Shown: piece after piece, positions 24,901 to 34,382 of the stretch | Layout: each line of letters opens with the position of its first letter | Position numbering within the stretch: position 1 is the first letter of the stretch | NCBI GenBank assembly: GCA_949152475.1 | Contig: OX424556.1 | Coordinates: forward strand, 52,968,451-53,032,450 | DNA from: Terebella lapidaria | Taxonomy: Eukaryota; Annelida; Polychaeta; Terebellida; Terebellidae | DNA length: 64,000 nt | Direction: 5' to 3' | Notes under the pieces: model-generated | Database searches by the model: none | What the model was told of the DNA's origin: nothing | The model's input: the letters and a program-made list of their open reading frames with translations, nothing else | Program-made: the position numbers and the translations under genes

Positions 24901-27900
24901 CGGATTGATCTGAGGGAGGAGCAGGCGCTGTGTAGGTGTTCTCTAAAGCGGATTGATCTGAGGGAGGAGCAGGCGCTGTGTAGGTGTTCTCTAAAGGGGA
25001 TAGGTTCATCGTGGTGGATGGGTCCATAGGGGGAAAGTGTATCATGGCGGATTGATCTGAGGGAGGAGCAGGCGCTGTGTAGGTGTTCTCTAAAGGGGAT
25101 AGGTTCATCGTGGTGGGCAGGTCCATAGGGGGAAAGTGTATCATGGCGGATTGATCTGAGGGGGGAGCAGGCGCTGTTTAGGTGTTCTCTAAAGGGGATA
25201 GGTTCTTCGTGGTGGGCGGGTCCATTGGGGGAAAGTGTATCATGGCGGATTGATCTGAGGGAGGAGCAGGCGCTGTGTAGGTGTTTTCTAAAGGGGATAG
25301 GTTCATCGTGGTGGGCAGGTCCATAAGGGGAAAGTGTATCATGGCGGATTGATCTGAGGGGGGAGCAGGCGCTGTTTAGGTGTTCTCTAAAGGGGATAGG
25401 TTCTTCGTGGTGGGCGGGTCCATAGGGGGAAAGTGTGTCATGACGGATTGATCTGAGGGAGGAGCAGGCGCTGTTTAGGTGTTCTCTAAAGGCGATTGGT
25501 TCTTCGTGGTGGGCAGGTCCATAGGGGGAAAGTGTATCATGGCGGATTGATCTGAGGGAGGAGCAGGCGCTGTGTAGGTGTTCTCTAAAGGGGATAGGTT
25601 CATCGTGGTGGGCAGGTCCATAGGGGGAAAGTGTATCATGGCGGATTGATCTGAGGGAGGAGCAGGCGCTGTTTAGGTGTTCTCTAAAGGGTATAGGTTC
25701 TTCGTGGTGGGCGGGTCCATAGGGGGAAAGTGTATCATGGCGGATTGATCTGAGGGAGGAGCAGGCGCTGTGTAGGTGTTCTCTAAAGGGGATAGTTTCA
25801 TCGTGGTGGACGGGTCCATAGGGGGAAAGTGTATCATGGTGGATTGATCTGAGGGAGGAGCTGGCGCTGTGTAGGTGTTCTCTAAAGGGGAAAGTTTCAT
25901 CGTGGTGGGCGGGTCCATAGGGGGAAAGTGTATCATGGCGGATTGATGTGTGGGAGGAGCAGGCGCTGTGTAGGTGTTCTCTAAAGGGGATAGGTTCATC
26001 GTGGTGGACGGGTCCATAGGGGGAAAGTGTATCATGGCGGATTGATCTGAAGGAGGAGCAGGCGCTGTGTAGGTCTTCTCTAAACGGGATAGTTTCATCG
26101 TGGTGGACGGGTCCATAGGGGGAAAATGTATCATGGCGGATTGATCTGAGGGAGGAGCAGGCGCTGTGTAGGTGTTCTCTAAAGGGGATAGGTTCATCGT
26201 GGTGGACGGGTCCATAGGGTGAAAGTGTATCATGGCGGATTGATCTGAGGGAGGAGCTGGCGCTGTGTAGTTGTTCTCTAAAGGGGATAGGTTCATCCTG
26301 GTGGACGGGTCCATAGGGTGTGAGCCTATCATGGCAGATTGATCTGAGGGAGGAGCAGGCGCTGTGTAGGTGTTCTCTAAAGGGGATAGGTTCATCGTGG
26401 TGGGCAGGTCCATAGGGTGAAAGTGTATCATGGCGGATTGATCTGAGGGAGGAGCTGGCGCTGTGTAGTTGTTCTCTAAAGGGGATAGGTTCATCCTGGT
26501 GGACGGGTCCATAGGGTGTGAGCCTATCATGGCAGATTGATCTGAGGGAGGAGCAGGCGCTGTGTAGGTGTTCTCTAAAGGGGATAGGTTCATCGTGGTG
26601 GACGGGTCCATAGGATGTGGGTCTATCATGGCAGATAGATCTGAGGGAGTAGCAGGCGCTGTGTAGGTGTTCTCTAAAGGGGATAGGTTCATCGTGGTGG
26701 ACGGGTCCATAGGGTGTGGGTCTATCATGGCGGATTGATCTGAGGGAGGAGCAGGCGCTGTGTAGGTGTTCTCTAAAGGGGATAGTTTCATCGTGGTGGG
26801 CGGGTCCATAGGGGGAAAGTGTATCATGGCGGATTGATCTGAGGGAGGAGCAGGCGCTGTGTAGGTCTTCTCTAAACGGGATAGTTTCATCGTGATGGAC
26901 GGGTCCATAGGGTGTGGGTCTATCATGGCGGACTGATCTGTGGGAGGAGCAGGCGCTGTGTAGGTGTTCTCTAAAGGGGATAGTTTCATCGTGGTGGACA
27001 GGTCCATAGGGGGAGTGTGTATCATGGCGGATTGATCTGAGGGAGGAGCAGGCGCTGTGTAGGTGTTCTCTAAAGGGGATAGGTTCATCGTGGTGGGCGG
27101 GTCCATAAGGTGAAAGTGTATCATGGCGGATTGATCTGAGGGAGGAGCTGGCGGTGTGTAGGTGTTCTCTAAAGGGGATAGGTTCATCGTGGTGGGCGGG
27201 TCCATAGGGGGAAAGTGTATCGTGGCAGATTGATCTGTGGAAGGGGCATGCGCTGTGTAGGTGTTCTCTAAAGGGGATAGTTTCATCATGGTAGGCGGGT
27301 CCATAGGGGGAAAGTGTATCATGGTGGATTGATCTGTGGAAGGAGCAGGCGCTGTGTAGGTGTCCCCCTAAAGGGGATAGTTTCATCGTGGTGGGCGGGT
27401 CCATAAGGGGAAAGTGTATCATGGCGGATTGATCTGTGGAAGGAGCAGGCGCTGTGTAGGTGTTCTCTAAAGGGGATATGTTCATCGTGGTGGACGGGTC
27501 CATAGGATGTGGGTCTATCATGGCGGATTGATCTGTGGAAGGAGCAGGGGATGTGTAGGTGTTCTCTAAAGGAGATAGGTTCATCGTGGTGGACGGGTCT
27601 ATAGGATGTGGGTCTATCATGGCGGATTGATCTGAGGGAGGAGCAGGCGCTGTGTAGGTGTTCTCTAAAGGGGATAGGTTCATCGTGGTGGACGGGTCCA
27701 TAGGGGGAAAGTGTATCATGGCGGATTGATCTGAGGAAGGAGCAGGCGCTGTGTAGGTGTTCTCTAAAGGGGATAGGTTCATCGTGGTGGACGGGTCCAT
27801 AGGATGTGGGTCTATCATGGCGGATTGATCTGTGGAAGGAGCAGGGGATGTGTAGGTGTTCTCTAAAGGAGATAGGTTCATCGTGGTGGACGGGTCTATA

Positions 27901-29249
27901 GGATGTGGGTCTATCATGGCGGATTGATCTGAGGGAGGAGCAGGCGCTGTGTAGGTGTTCTCTAAAGGGGATAGGTTCATCGTGGTGGACGGGTCCATAG
28001 GGGGAAAGTGTATCATGGCGGATTGATCTGAGGGAGGAGCAGGCGCTGTGTAGGTGTTCTCTAAAGGGGATAGGTTCATCGTGGTGGGCAGGTCCATAGG
28101 GGGAAAGTGTATCATGGCGGATTGATCTGAGGGAGGAGCAGGCGCTGTTTAGGTGTTCTCTAAAGGGGATAGGTTCTTCGTGGTGGGCAGGTCCATAGGG
28201 GGAAAGTGTATCATGGCGGATTGATCTGAGGGGGGAGCAGGCGCTGTTTAGGTGTTCTCTAAAGGGGATAGGTTCTTCGTGGTGGGCGGGTCCATAGGGA
28301 GAAAGTGTGTCATGGCGGATTGATCTGAGGGAGGAGCAGGCGCTGTTTAGGTGTTCTCTAAAGGCGATAGGTTCTTCGTGGTGCTCTGGTCCATAGGGGG
28401 AAAGCGTATCATGGCGGATTGATCTGAGGGAGGAGCAGGCGCTGTGTAGGTGTTCTCTAAAGGGGATAGTTTCATCGTGGTGGACGGGTCCATAGGGGGA
28501 AAGTGTATCATGGCGGATTGATCTGTGGGAGGAGCAGGCGCTGTGTAGGTGTTCTCTAAAGGATATAGTTTCATCGTGGTGGGCGGGTCCATAGGGGGAA
28601 AGTGTATCATGGCGGATTGATCTGTGGGAGGAGCAGGCGCTGTGTAGGTGTTCTCTAAAGGGGATAGGTTCATCGTGGTGGACGGGTCCATAGGGGGAAA
28701 GTGTATCATGGGGGATTGATCTGTGGGAGGAGCAGGCGCTGTGTAGGTGTTCTCTAAAAGGGATAGGTTCATCGTGGTGGACGGGTCCATAGGGGGAAAG
28801 TGTATCATGGGGGATTGATCTGTGGGAGGAGCAGGCGCTGTGTAGGTGTTCTCAAAAAGGGGATAGGTTCATCGTGGTGGACAGGTCCATAGGGGGAAAG
28901 TGTATCATGGCGGATTGATCTGAGGGAGGAGCAGGCGCTGTGTAGGTGTTCTCTAAAGGGGATAGGTTCATCCTGGTGGGCGGGTCCATAGGGGGAAAGT
29001 GTATCATGGCGGATTGATCTGAGGGAGGAGCAGGCGCTGTGTAGGTGTTCTCTAAAGGGGATAGGTTCATCGTGGTGGGCGGGTCCATAGGGGGAAAGTG
29101 TATCATGGGGGATTGATCTGAGGGAGGAGCAGGCGCTGTGTAGGTGTTCTCTAAAGGGGATAGGTTCATCGTGGTGGGCGGATCCATAGGGGGAACGTGT
29201 ACCATGGCGGATTGATCTGAGGGAGGAGCAGGCGCTGTGTAGGTGTTCT

Positions 29250-29389
29250 CTAAAGGGCAGTGTACAGTAATTCGCTCAGCCAATCAGCGAGTGTTCACCT
29301 CACTTAGGCAATTTAAAGGGAAACTGTTGTTAAACATCGCCTCATATATTTTTTTAGGCCAGACTTCTGGACGAGTGTATACTCACCTG
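29250..29389 (-). promoter_or_regulatory. Minus-strand splice donor and acceptor-like pair beside A0
   Basis: Read on the minus strand, TTCTTTCAG is followed by GTGAGTATAC at 29386 downward, a near-ideal 5' splice site. CCCTTTAG then ends at 29250 in the first array unit, with AGAACACC following. The putative intron is 137 bp. Joining CAG to AGAAC gives GAG AAC, exactly the phase of frame A (GluAsnThrTyr). The donor occurs in the heads to the right of all islands. No ATG precedes the donor in that frame, so any such exon would be untranslated or begin further away. Confidence 0.3.
29275..29358 (+). promoter_or_regulatory. CCAAT box plus TATA-like element at the head start (copy in H1)
   Basis: CTCAGCCAATCAGCGA at 29275-29290 matches the NF-Y CCAAT consensus. 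It is followed about 60 bp downstream by CATATATTTTTTTAGG at 29343-29358, TATA-like. Order and spacing fit a plus-strand RNA polymerase II promoter with a start near 29375. The pair recurs about 20 and 88 bp into all 26 heads. The T-tract ending in AG could equally be a splice acceptor. Promoter function is inference from motif alone. Confidence 0.35.
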
Positions 29390-29493
29390 AAAGAACGCAG
29401 TGCTGGGAAATAATGACCCGGTTTACAAGGCAGTATCTTGTTGGCGTTCGTCTCAGGAGCTGGGGAATCAAAGGGGTTTTGCATGGGCATCAG

Positions 29494-29511
29494 TACCCAT
29501 AATTTTGGGTA
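29494..29511 (+). other. Small inverted repeat in the head (copy in H1)
   Basis: TACCCA and TGGGTA flank a six-base loop. The structure is present in nearly all heads; H8 and H11 carry CCCAGAATTTTGGG instead and H3 carries CCCATAAAATTGGG. The function is unknown. Confidence 0.4.
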
Positions 29512-30132
29512 TTTTCACCCCGGGTCCATTCAAGGCAGAATAGCGAAAAATCCCATGTGTCGTCAAATATATTCATGCTTACCACGCGATGCCCAATACG
29601 TTGAGGGTTAAAACTAGCATAGTGGTTAGGCTGGGATTTTTTTTTAGGAAGGTGTTATGGACCGTCAAAGTAAGATCATTTAACATTGAGTTGAATGGCC
29701 AATATAATTAATATACTGTAGCCTTAACTGATTACACAATTTTCACTCTGCGTGGCCTGGGAGCGCAAAAAATGTCATAATTTGTTTGACTAGGTAACAG
29801 TTGAAGGTTCCCGACCTAATTCAATGTTCATTTGCCGGTTTTGTGTGGTTAAGGAGAAAATTGTGGAATACACATAAATCACCTGGTCGGTTGGCATACA
29901 AAAATGTTCTAACTATCCTCAGCGGCTAAATTATGACTTGAATTACAATTTGTTTGCACAATATTAACGATACTGATGCATTTCAATAGCTCAGCCTTCT
30001 ACAGGTGTCAGGGACTAGGAAATTTTCACCACCGGACCAGATCACAAGAATTGAGGTCGGCCCTATGCCGAGCTCACGCTTATCATAAGCAGCCCCCCTG
30101 ACCCTGACATCATTCTAGAGACACAAGGTTGC

Positions 30133-30175
30133 ATGCAAATAAAAACCCCTTGATATTCTTGACCTTCTAAATAAA
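30133..30175 (+). terminator. Octamer motif and two AATAAA signals in the tail (copy in T1)
   Basis: ATGCAAAT (30133-30140, the POU octamer sequence) overlaps AATAAA at 30138-30143. A second AATAAA lies at 30170-30175. They sit about 880 and 915 bp downstream of the head start, so a plus-strand transcript from the head could be polyadenylated here. The motifs recur in most tails. Short AT-rich motifs arise by chance, so confidence is low. Confidence 0.25.
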
Positions 30176-30575
30176 TTATTAGTGGTTTGTTACGTTTCAC
30201 ATGGGTTCTATAGATAATTTTCCGTTTTTAGTGTGATAAATTCACGGTTTTCTTTAATCTTACTTCACTAAATAATCCAAACAGCCATTAAATTATACCA
30301 ACGATTGGGTCTTGATGCTAATTGCACTTATATTCTATACTCATCCTGAAATTTTCAAGGCTTTTGCATGAAAACTCAATGAGTTTTGAACAATTTCAAT
30401 TCTAAGAATTTGGCAGACTGGCAAATCCCAGCACATGTAGCATATGTATTAAATGGACTGAAACAGAGAATTGAATCAGGATATCAGGTTTATATTTCGT
30501 TTCACAATTACATACATATAAGACTACCTACTGACAGAATATAATTCATATATCTCAGAAACGCCTATATATTAA

Positions 30576-31895
30576 GGGCAGTGTACAGTAATTCGCTCAG
30601 CCAATCAGCGAGCGTTCACCTCACTTAGGCAATTTAAAGGGAAACTGTTGTTAAACATCGCCTCATATATTTTTTTAGGCCAGACTTCTGGACGAGTGTA
30701 TACTCACCTGAAAGAACGCAGTGCTGGGAAATAATGACCCGGTTTTCAAGGCAGTATCTTGTTGGCGTTCTTCTCAGGAGCTGGGGAATCAAAGGGTTTT
30801 TGCATGGGCATCAGTACCCATAATTTTGGGTATTTTCACCCCGGGTCCATTCAAGGCAGAATAGCGAAAAATCCCATGTGTCGTCAAATATATTCATGCT
30901 TACCACGCGATGCCCAATACGTTGAGGGATAAAACTAGCATAGTGGTTAGGCTGGGATTTTTTTTAGGAAGGTGTTATGGACCGTCAAAGTAAGATCATT
31001 TAACATTGAGTTGAATGGCCAATATAATTAATATACTGTAGCCTTAACTGATTACACAATTTTCACTCTGCGTGGCCTGGGAGCGCAAAAAATGTCATAA
31101 TTTGTTTGACTAGGTAACAGTTGAAGGTTCCCGACCTAATTCAATGTTCATTTGCCGGTTTTGTGTGGTTAAGGAGAAAATTGTGGAATACACATAAATC
31201 ACCTGGTCGGTTGGCATACAAAAATGTTCTAACTATCCTCAGCGGCTAAATTATGACTTGAATTACAATTTGTTTGCACAATATTAACGATACTGATGCA
31301 TTTCAATAGCTCAGCCTTCTACAGGTGTCAGGGACTAGGAAATTTTCACCACCGGACCAGATCACAAGAATTGAGGTCGGCCCTATGCCGAGCTCACGCT
31401 TATCATAAGAAGCCCCCCTGACCCTGACATCATTCTAGAGACACAAGATTGCATGCAAATAAAAACCCCTTGATATTCTTGACTTTCTAAATAAATTATT
31501 AGTGGTTTGTTACGTTTCACATGGGTTCTATAGATAATTTTCCGTTTTTAGTGTGATAAATTCACGGTTTTCTTTAATCTTACTTCACTAAATAATCCAA
31601 ACAGCCATTAAATTATACCAACGATTGGGTCTTGATGCTAATGGCACTTATATTCTATACTCATCCTGAAATTTTCAAGGCTTTTGCATGAAAACTCAAT
31701 GAGTTTTCAACAATTTCAATTCTAAGAATTTGGCAGACTGGCAAATCCCAGCACATGTAGCATATGTATTAAATGGACTGAAACAGAGAAATGAATCGGG
31801 ATATCAGGTTTATATTTCGTTTCACAATTACATACATATAAGACTACCTACTGACAGAATATAATTCATATATCTCAGAAACGCCTATATATTAA
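30576..31895 (+). repeat. H2 + T2
   Basis: Head 30576-31044, tail 31045-31895; 1320 bp. Diagnostic changes are AAAGGGTTTTTGC in the head and CATAAGAAGCC, CAAGATTGCATG and GCTAATGGCAC in the tail. CATAAGAAGCC is shared with T9 and T16 only, marking a tail subfamily. Confidence 0.95.
31689..31709 (+). other. 21-bp palindrome in the tail (copy in T2)
   Basis: Ten-base arms TGAAAACTCA and TGAGTTTTCA flank a single A. It is preserved in the tails except T1, where one arm is changed. It could extrude as a hairpin or bind a dimeric protein; neither is shown. Confidence 0.6.
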
Positions 31896-32367
31896 GGGCA
31901 GTGTACAGTAATTCGCTCAGCCAATCAGCGAGCGTTCACCTCACTCAGGCAATTTAAAGGGAAACTGTTGTTAAACATCGCCTCATATATTTTTTTAGGC
32001 CAGACTTCTGGACGAGTGTATACTCACCTGAAAGAACGCAGTGCTGGGAAATAATGACCCGGTTTTCAAGGCAGTATCTTGTTGGCGTTCTTCTCAGGAG
32101 CTGGGGAATCAAAGGGGTTTTGCATGGGCATCAGTACCCATAAAATTGGGTATTTTGTCACCCCCGGGTCCATTCAAGGCAGAATAGCGAAAAATCCCAT
32201 GTGTCGTCAAATATATTCATGCTTACCACGCGATGCCCAATACGTTGAGGGATAAAACTAGCATAGTGGTTAGGCTGGGATTTTTTTTAGGAAGGTGTTA
32301 TGGACCGTCAAAGTAAGATCATTTAACATTGAGTTGAATGGCCAATATAATTAATATACTGTAGCCT
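31896..32367 (+). repeat. Head H3 (followed by island A1)
   Basis: A head without a tail; ACTGTAGCCT joins directly to AAAGGGGATAGG of the array. It carries TTTGTCACCCCCGGG, a form shared with H5 and H13, which also precede islands. H7 and H10 have the related TTTTTTCACCCCCGGG. Confidence 0.93.
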
Positions 32368-33063
32368 AAAGGGGATAGGTTCATCGTGGTGGGCGGGTCC
32401 ATAGGGGGAAAGTGTATCATGGCGGATTGATCTGAGGGAGGAGCAGGCGCTGTGTAGGTGTTCTCTAAAGGGGATAGGTTCATCGTGGTGGGCGGGTCCA
32501 TAGGGGGAAAGTGTATCATGGCGGATTGATCTGAGGGAGGAGCAGGCGCTGTGTAGGTGTTCTCTAAAGGGGATAGCTTCATTGAGGTGGACGGGTCCAT
32601 AGGGGGAAAGTGTATCATGACGGATTGATCTGAGAGAGGAGCAGGCACTGTGTAGGTGTTCTCTAAAGGGGATAGGTTCATCGTGGTGGGCGGGTCCATA
32701 GGGGGAAAGTGTATCATGGCGGATTGATCTGTGGAATCGGCAGGCGCTGTGTAGGTGTTCTCTAAAGGGGATAGGTTCATCATGGTGGGCGGGTCCATAG
32801 GGGGAAAGTGTATCATGGCGGATTGATCTGAGGGAGGAGCAGGCGCTGTGTAGGTGTTCTCCAAAGGGGATAGGTTCATCCTGGTGGGCGGGTCCATAGG
32901 GGGAAAGTGTATCATGGCGGATTGATCTGAGGGAGGAGCAGGCACTGTGTAGGTGTTCTCTAAAGGGGATAGGTTCATCGTGGTGAGCGGATCCATAGGG
33001 GGAACGTGTATCATGGCGGATTGATCTGAGGGAGGAGCAGGCGCTGTGTAGGTGTTCTCTAAA
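32368..33063. repeat. Island A1: 7 x 99-bp units
   Basis: 696 bp, seven units plus 3 bp. It has the alpha-lineage marker GCTTCATTGAGG about 209 bp from its left edge and an edge unit with GGGGGAACGTG at its right end. Minus-strand frame A is open throughout. It stops in the flanking head after GlyTyrSerIle and a hydrophobic run ending GlnLeuAsnValLys, and the frame enters from the other head at a TTG (no ATG) preceded immediately by TGA. Confidence 0.95.
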
Positions 33064-34382
33064 GGGCAGTGTACAGTAATTCGCTCAGCCAATCAGCGAG
33101 CGTTCACCTCACTTAGGCAAGTTAGAGGGAAACTGTTGTTAAACATCGCCTCATATATTTTTTTAGGCCAGACTTCTGGACGAGTGTATACTCACCTTAA
33201 AGAACGCAGTGCTGGGAAATAATGACCCGGTTTTCAAGGCAGTATCTTGTTGGCGTTCTTCTCAGGAGCTGGGGGAATCAAAGGGGTTTTGCATGGGCAT
33301 CAGTACCCATAATTTTGGGTATTTTCACCCCGGGTCCATTCAAGGCAGAATAGCGAAAAATCCCATGTGTCGTCAAATATATTCATGCTTACCATGCGAT
33401 GCCCAATACGTTGAGGGATAAAACTAGCATAGTGGTTAGGCTGGGATTTTTTTAGGAAGGTGTTATGACCCTCAACGTAAGATCATTTAACATTGAGTTG
33501 AATGGCCAATATAATTAATATACTGTAGCCTAAACTGATTACACAATTTTCACTCTGCGTGGCCTGGGAGCGCAAAAAATGTCATAATTTGTTTGACTAG
33601 GTAACAGTTGAAGGTTCCCGACCTAATTCAATGTTCATTTGCCGGTTTTGTGTGGTTAAGGAGAAAATTGTGGAATACACATAAATCACCTGGTCGGGTG
33701 GCATACAAAAATGTTCTAACTATCCTCAGCGGCTAAATTATGACTTGAATTACAATTTGTTTGCACAATATTAACGATACTGATGCATTTCAATAGCTCA
33801 GCCTTCTACAGGTGTCAGGGACTAGGAAATTTTCACCACCGGACCAGATCACAAGAATTGAGGTCGGCCCTATGCCGAGCTCACGCTTATCATAAGCAGC
33901 CCCCCTGACCCTGACATCATTCTAGAGACACAAGGTTGCATGCAAATAAAAACCCCTTGATATTCTTGACTTTCTAAATAAATTATTAGTGGTTTGTTAC
34001 GTTTCACATGGGTTCTATAGATAATTTTCCGTTTTTAGTGTGATAAATTCACGGTTTTCTTTAATCTTACTTCACTAAATAATCCAAACAGCCATTAAAT
34101 TATACCAACGATTGGGTCTTGATGCTAATTGCACTTATATTCTATACTCATCCTGAAATTTTCAAGGCTTTTGCATGAAAACTCAATGAGTTTTCAACAA
34201 TTTCAATTCTAAGAATTTGGCAGACTGGCAAATCCCAGCACATGTAGCATATGTATTAAATGGACTGAAACAGAGAATTGAATCGGGATATCAGGTTTAT
34301 ATTTCGTTTCACAATTACATACATATAAGACTACCTACTAACAGAATATAATTCATATATCTCAGAAACGCCTATATATTAA
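33064..34382 (+). repeat. H4 + T3
   Basis: Head 33064-33531, tail 33532-34382. Private changes include CACCTTAAAGAAC, GCAAGTTAGAGGG and TATGACCCTCAACG. The head-tail junction reads GCCTAAACTG instead of GCCTTAACTG, losing the left TTAA. The extra G in GCTGGGGGAATC is shared with H8. Confidence 0.94.

Larger units (their letters stand above)
17733..27365 (-). other. Long open minus-strand frame B in A0, probably not a gene
   Basis: From an indel in the unit near 27361 down to another indel near 17760, a second minus-strand frame has no stop for about 3,200 codons or 97 units. It reads a 33-residue repeat with HDTLSPYGP, HHDEPIPFREHL and HSACSSLRSIR as pieces, rich in His, Arg, Ser and Pro. 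Frame A over the same DNA is interrupted repeatedly. About eight codons per unit in frame B are one step from a stop, so the absence of nonsense is mildly notable. Units are spread by copying, however, so they are not independent. There is no non-repeat domain and no recognised family. The frame starts and ends at indels rather than at gene-like signals. Confidence 0.35.
1..29254. repeat. Main 99-bp minisatellite array A0 (about 295 units)
   Basis: A continuous head-to-tail array of a 99-bp unit. On the plus strand each unit starts TTCATCGTGGTGGGCGGGTC and contains GAGCAGGCGCTGTGTAGG and CTCTAAAGGGGATAGG. It runs off the left edge and ends at CTCTAAAG joined to the first head at 29255. The first 35 units (1-3465) are all exactly 99 bp; later units carry scattered small indels and a few half-unit losses (near 4940, 10907, 13250 and 24944). 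Units differ by a limited set of recurring two-state variants shuffled among copies. One consensus unit has 42 G and 13 C on the plus strand. The same unit builds islands A1-A9. Nothing in it resembles a known gene family that I recognise. Confidence 0.98.
29255..30575 (+). repeat. Head H1 + tail T1 (first 1.3-kb unit)
   Basis: Head 29255-29724, tail 29725-30575. This is the first composite-satellite unit, directly abutting A0; the junction is CTCTAAAGGGCAG, the same junction seen at the right end of every island. Private changes include GTTTACAAGGCAG and GCGTTCGTCTC in the head. A change in the tail breaks one arm of its palindrome (GAGTTTTGAAC). Confidence 0.95.

Noticed and set aside
3540-28808. 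The many minus-strand open frames in A0 as separate genes
   Set aside because: They differ only in where one stop-bearing unit or an indel falls; a unit length divisible by 3 creates them. No flanking domains or gene-like starts.
1-29254. A CRISPR array
   Set aside because: Units are contiguous 99-bp copies with no unique spacers between short repeats, and the context is eukaryotic-like.
28852-29283. A gene starting MAERITVHC at each array's right end
   Set aside because: The first codon is TTG, directly preceded by TGA on the minus strand, so it is not a plausible eukaryotic start. It recurs only because the head is repeated.
29725-30575. The tail as a standard piggyBac element
   Set aside because: The TTAA borders fit, but there are no terminal inverted repeats, no CCC ends and no transposase remnant. 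I kept only the border observation.
29255-30575. The H+T unit as a retrovirus-like long terminal repeat
   Set aside because: The ends are not TG...CA. There is no primer-binding site or internal region, and units are tandem rather than paired around a body.
33209-33421. Plus-strand frames of 60-86 codons in heads
   Set aside because: They change frame and end point from head to head with single-base indels, so they are not conserved as proteins.
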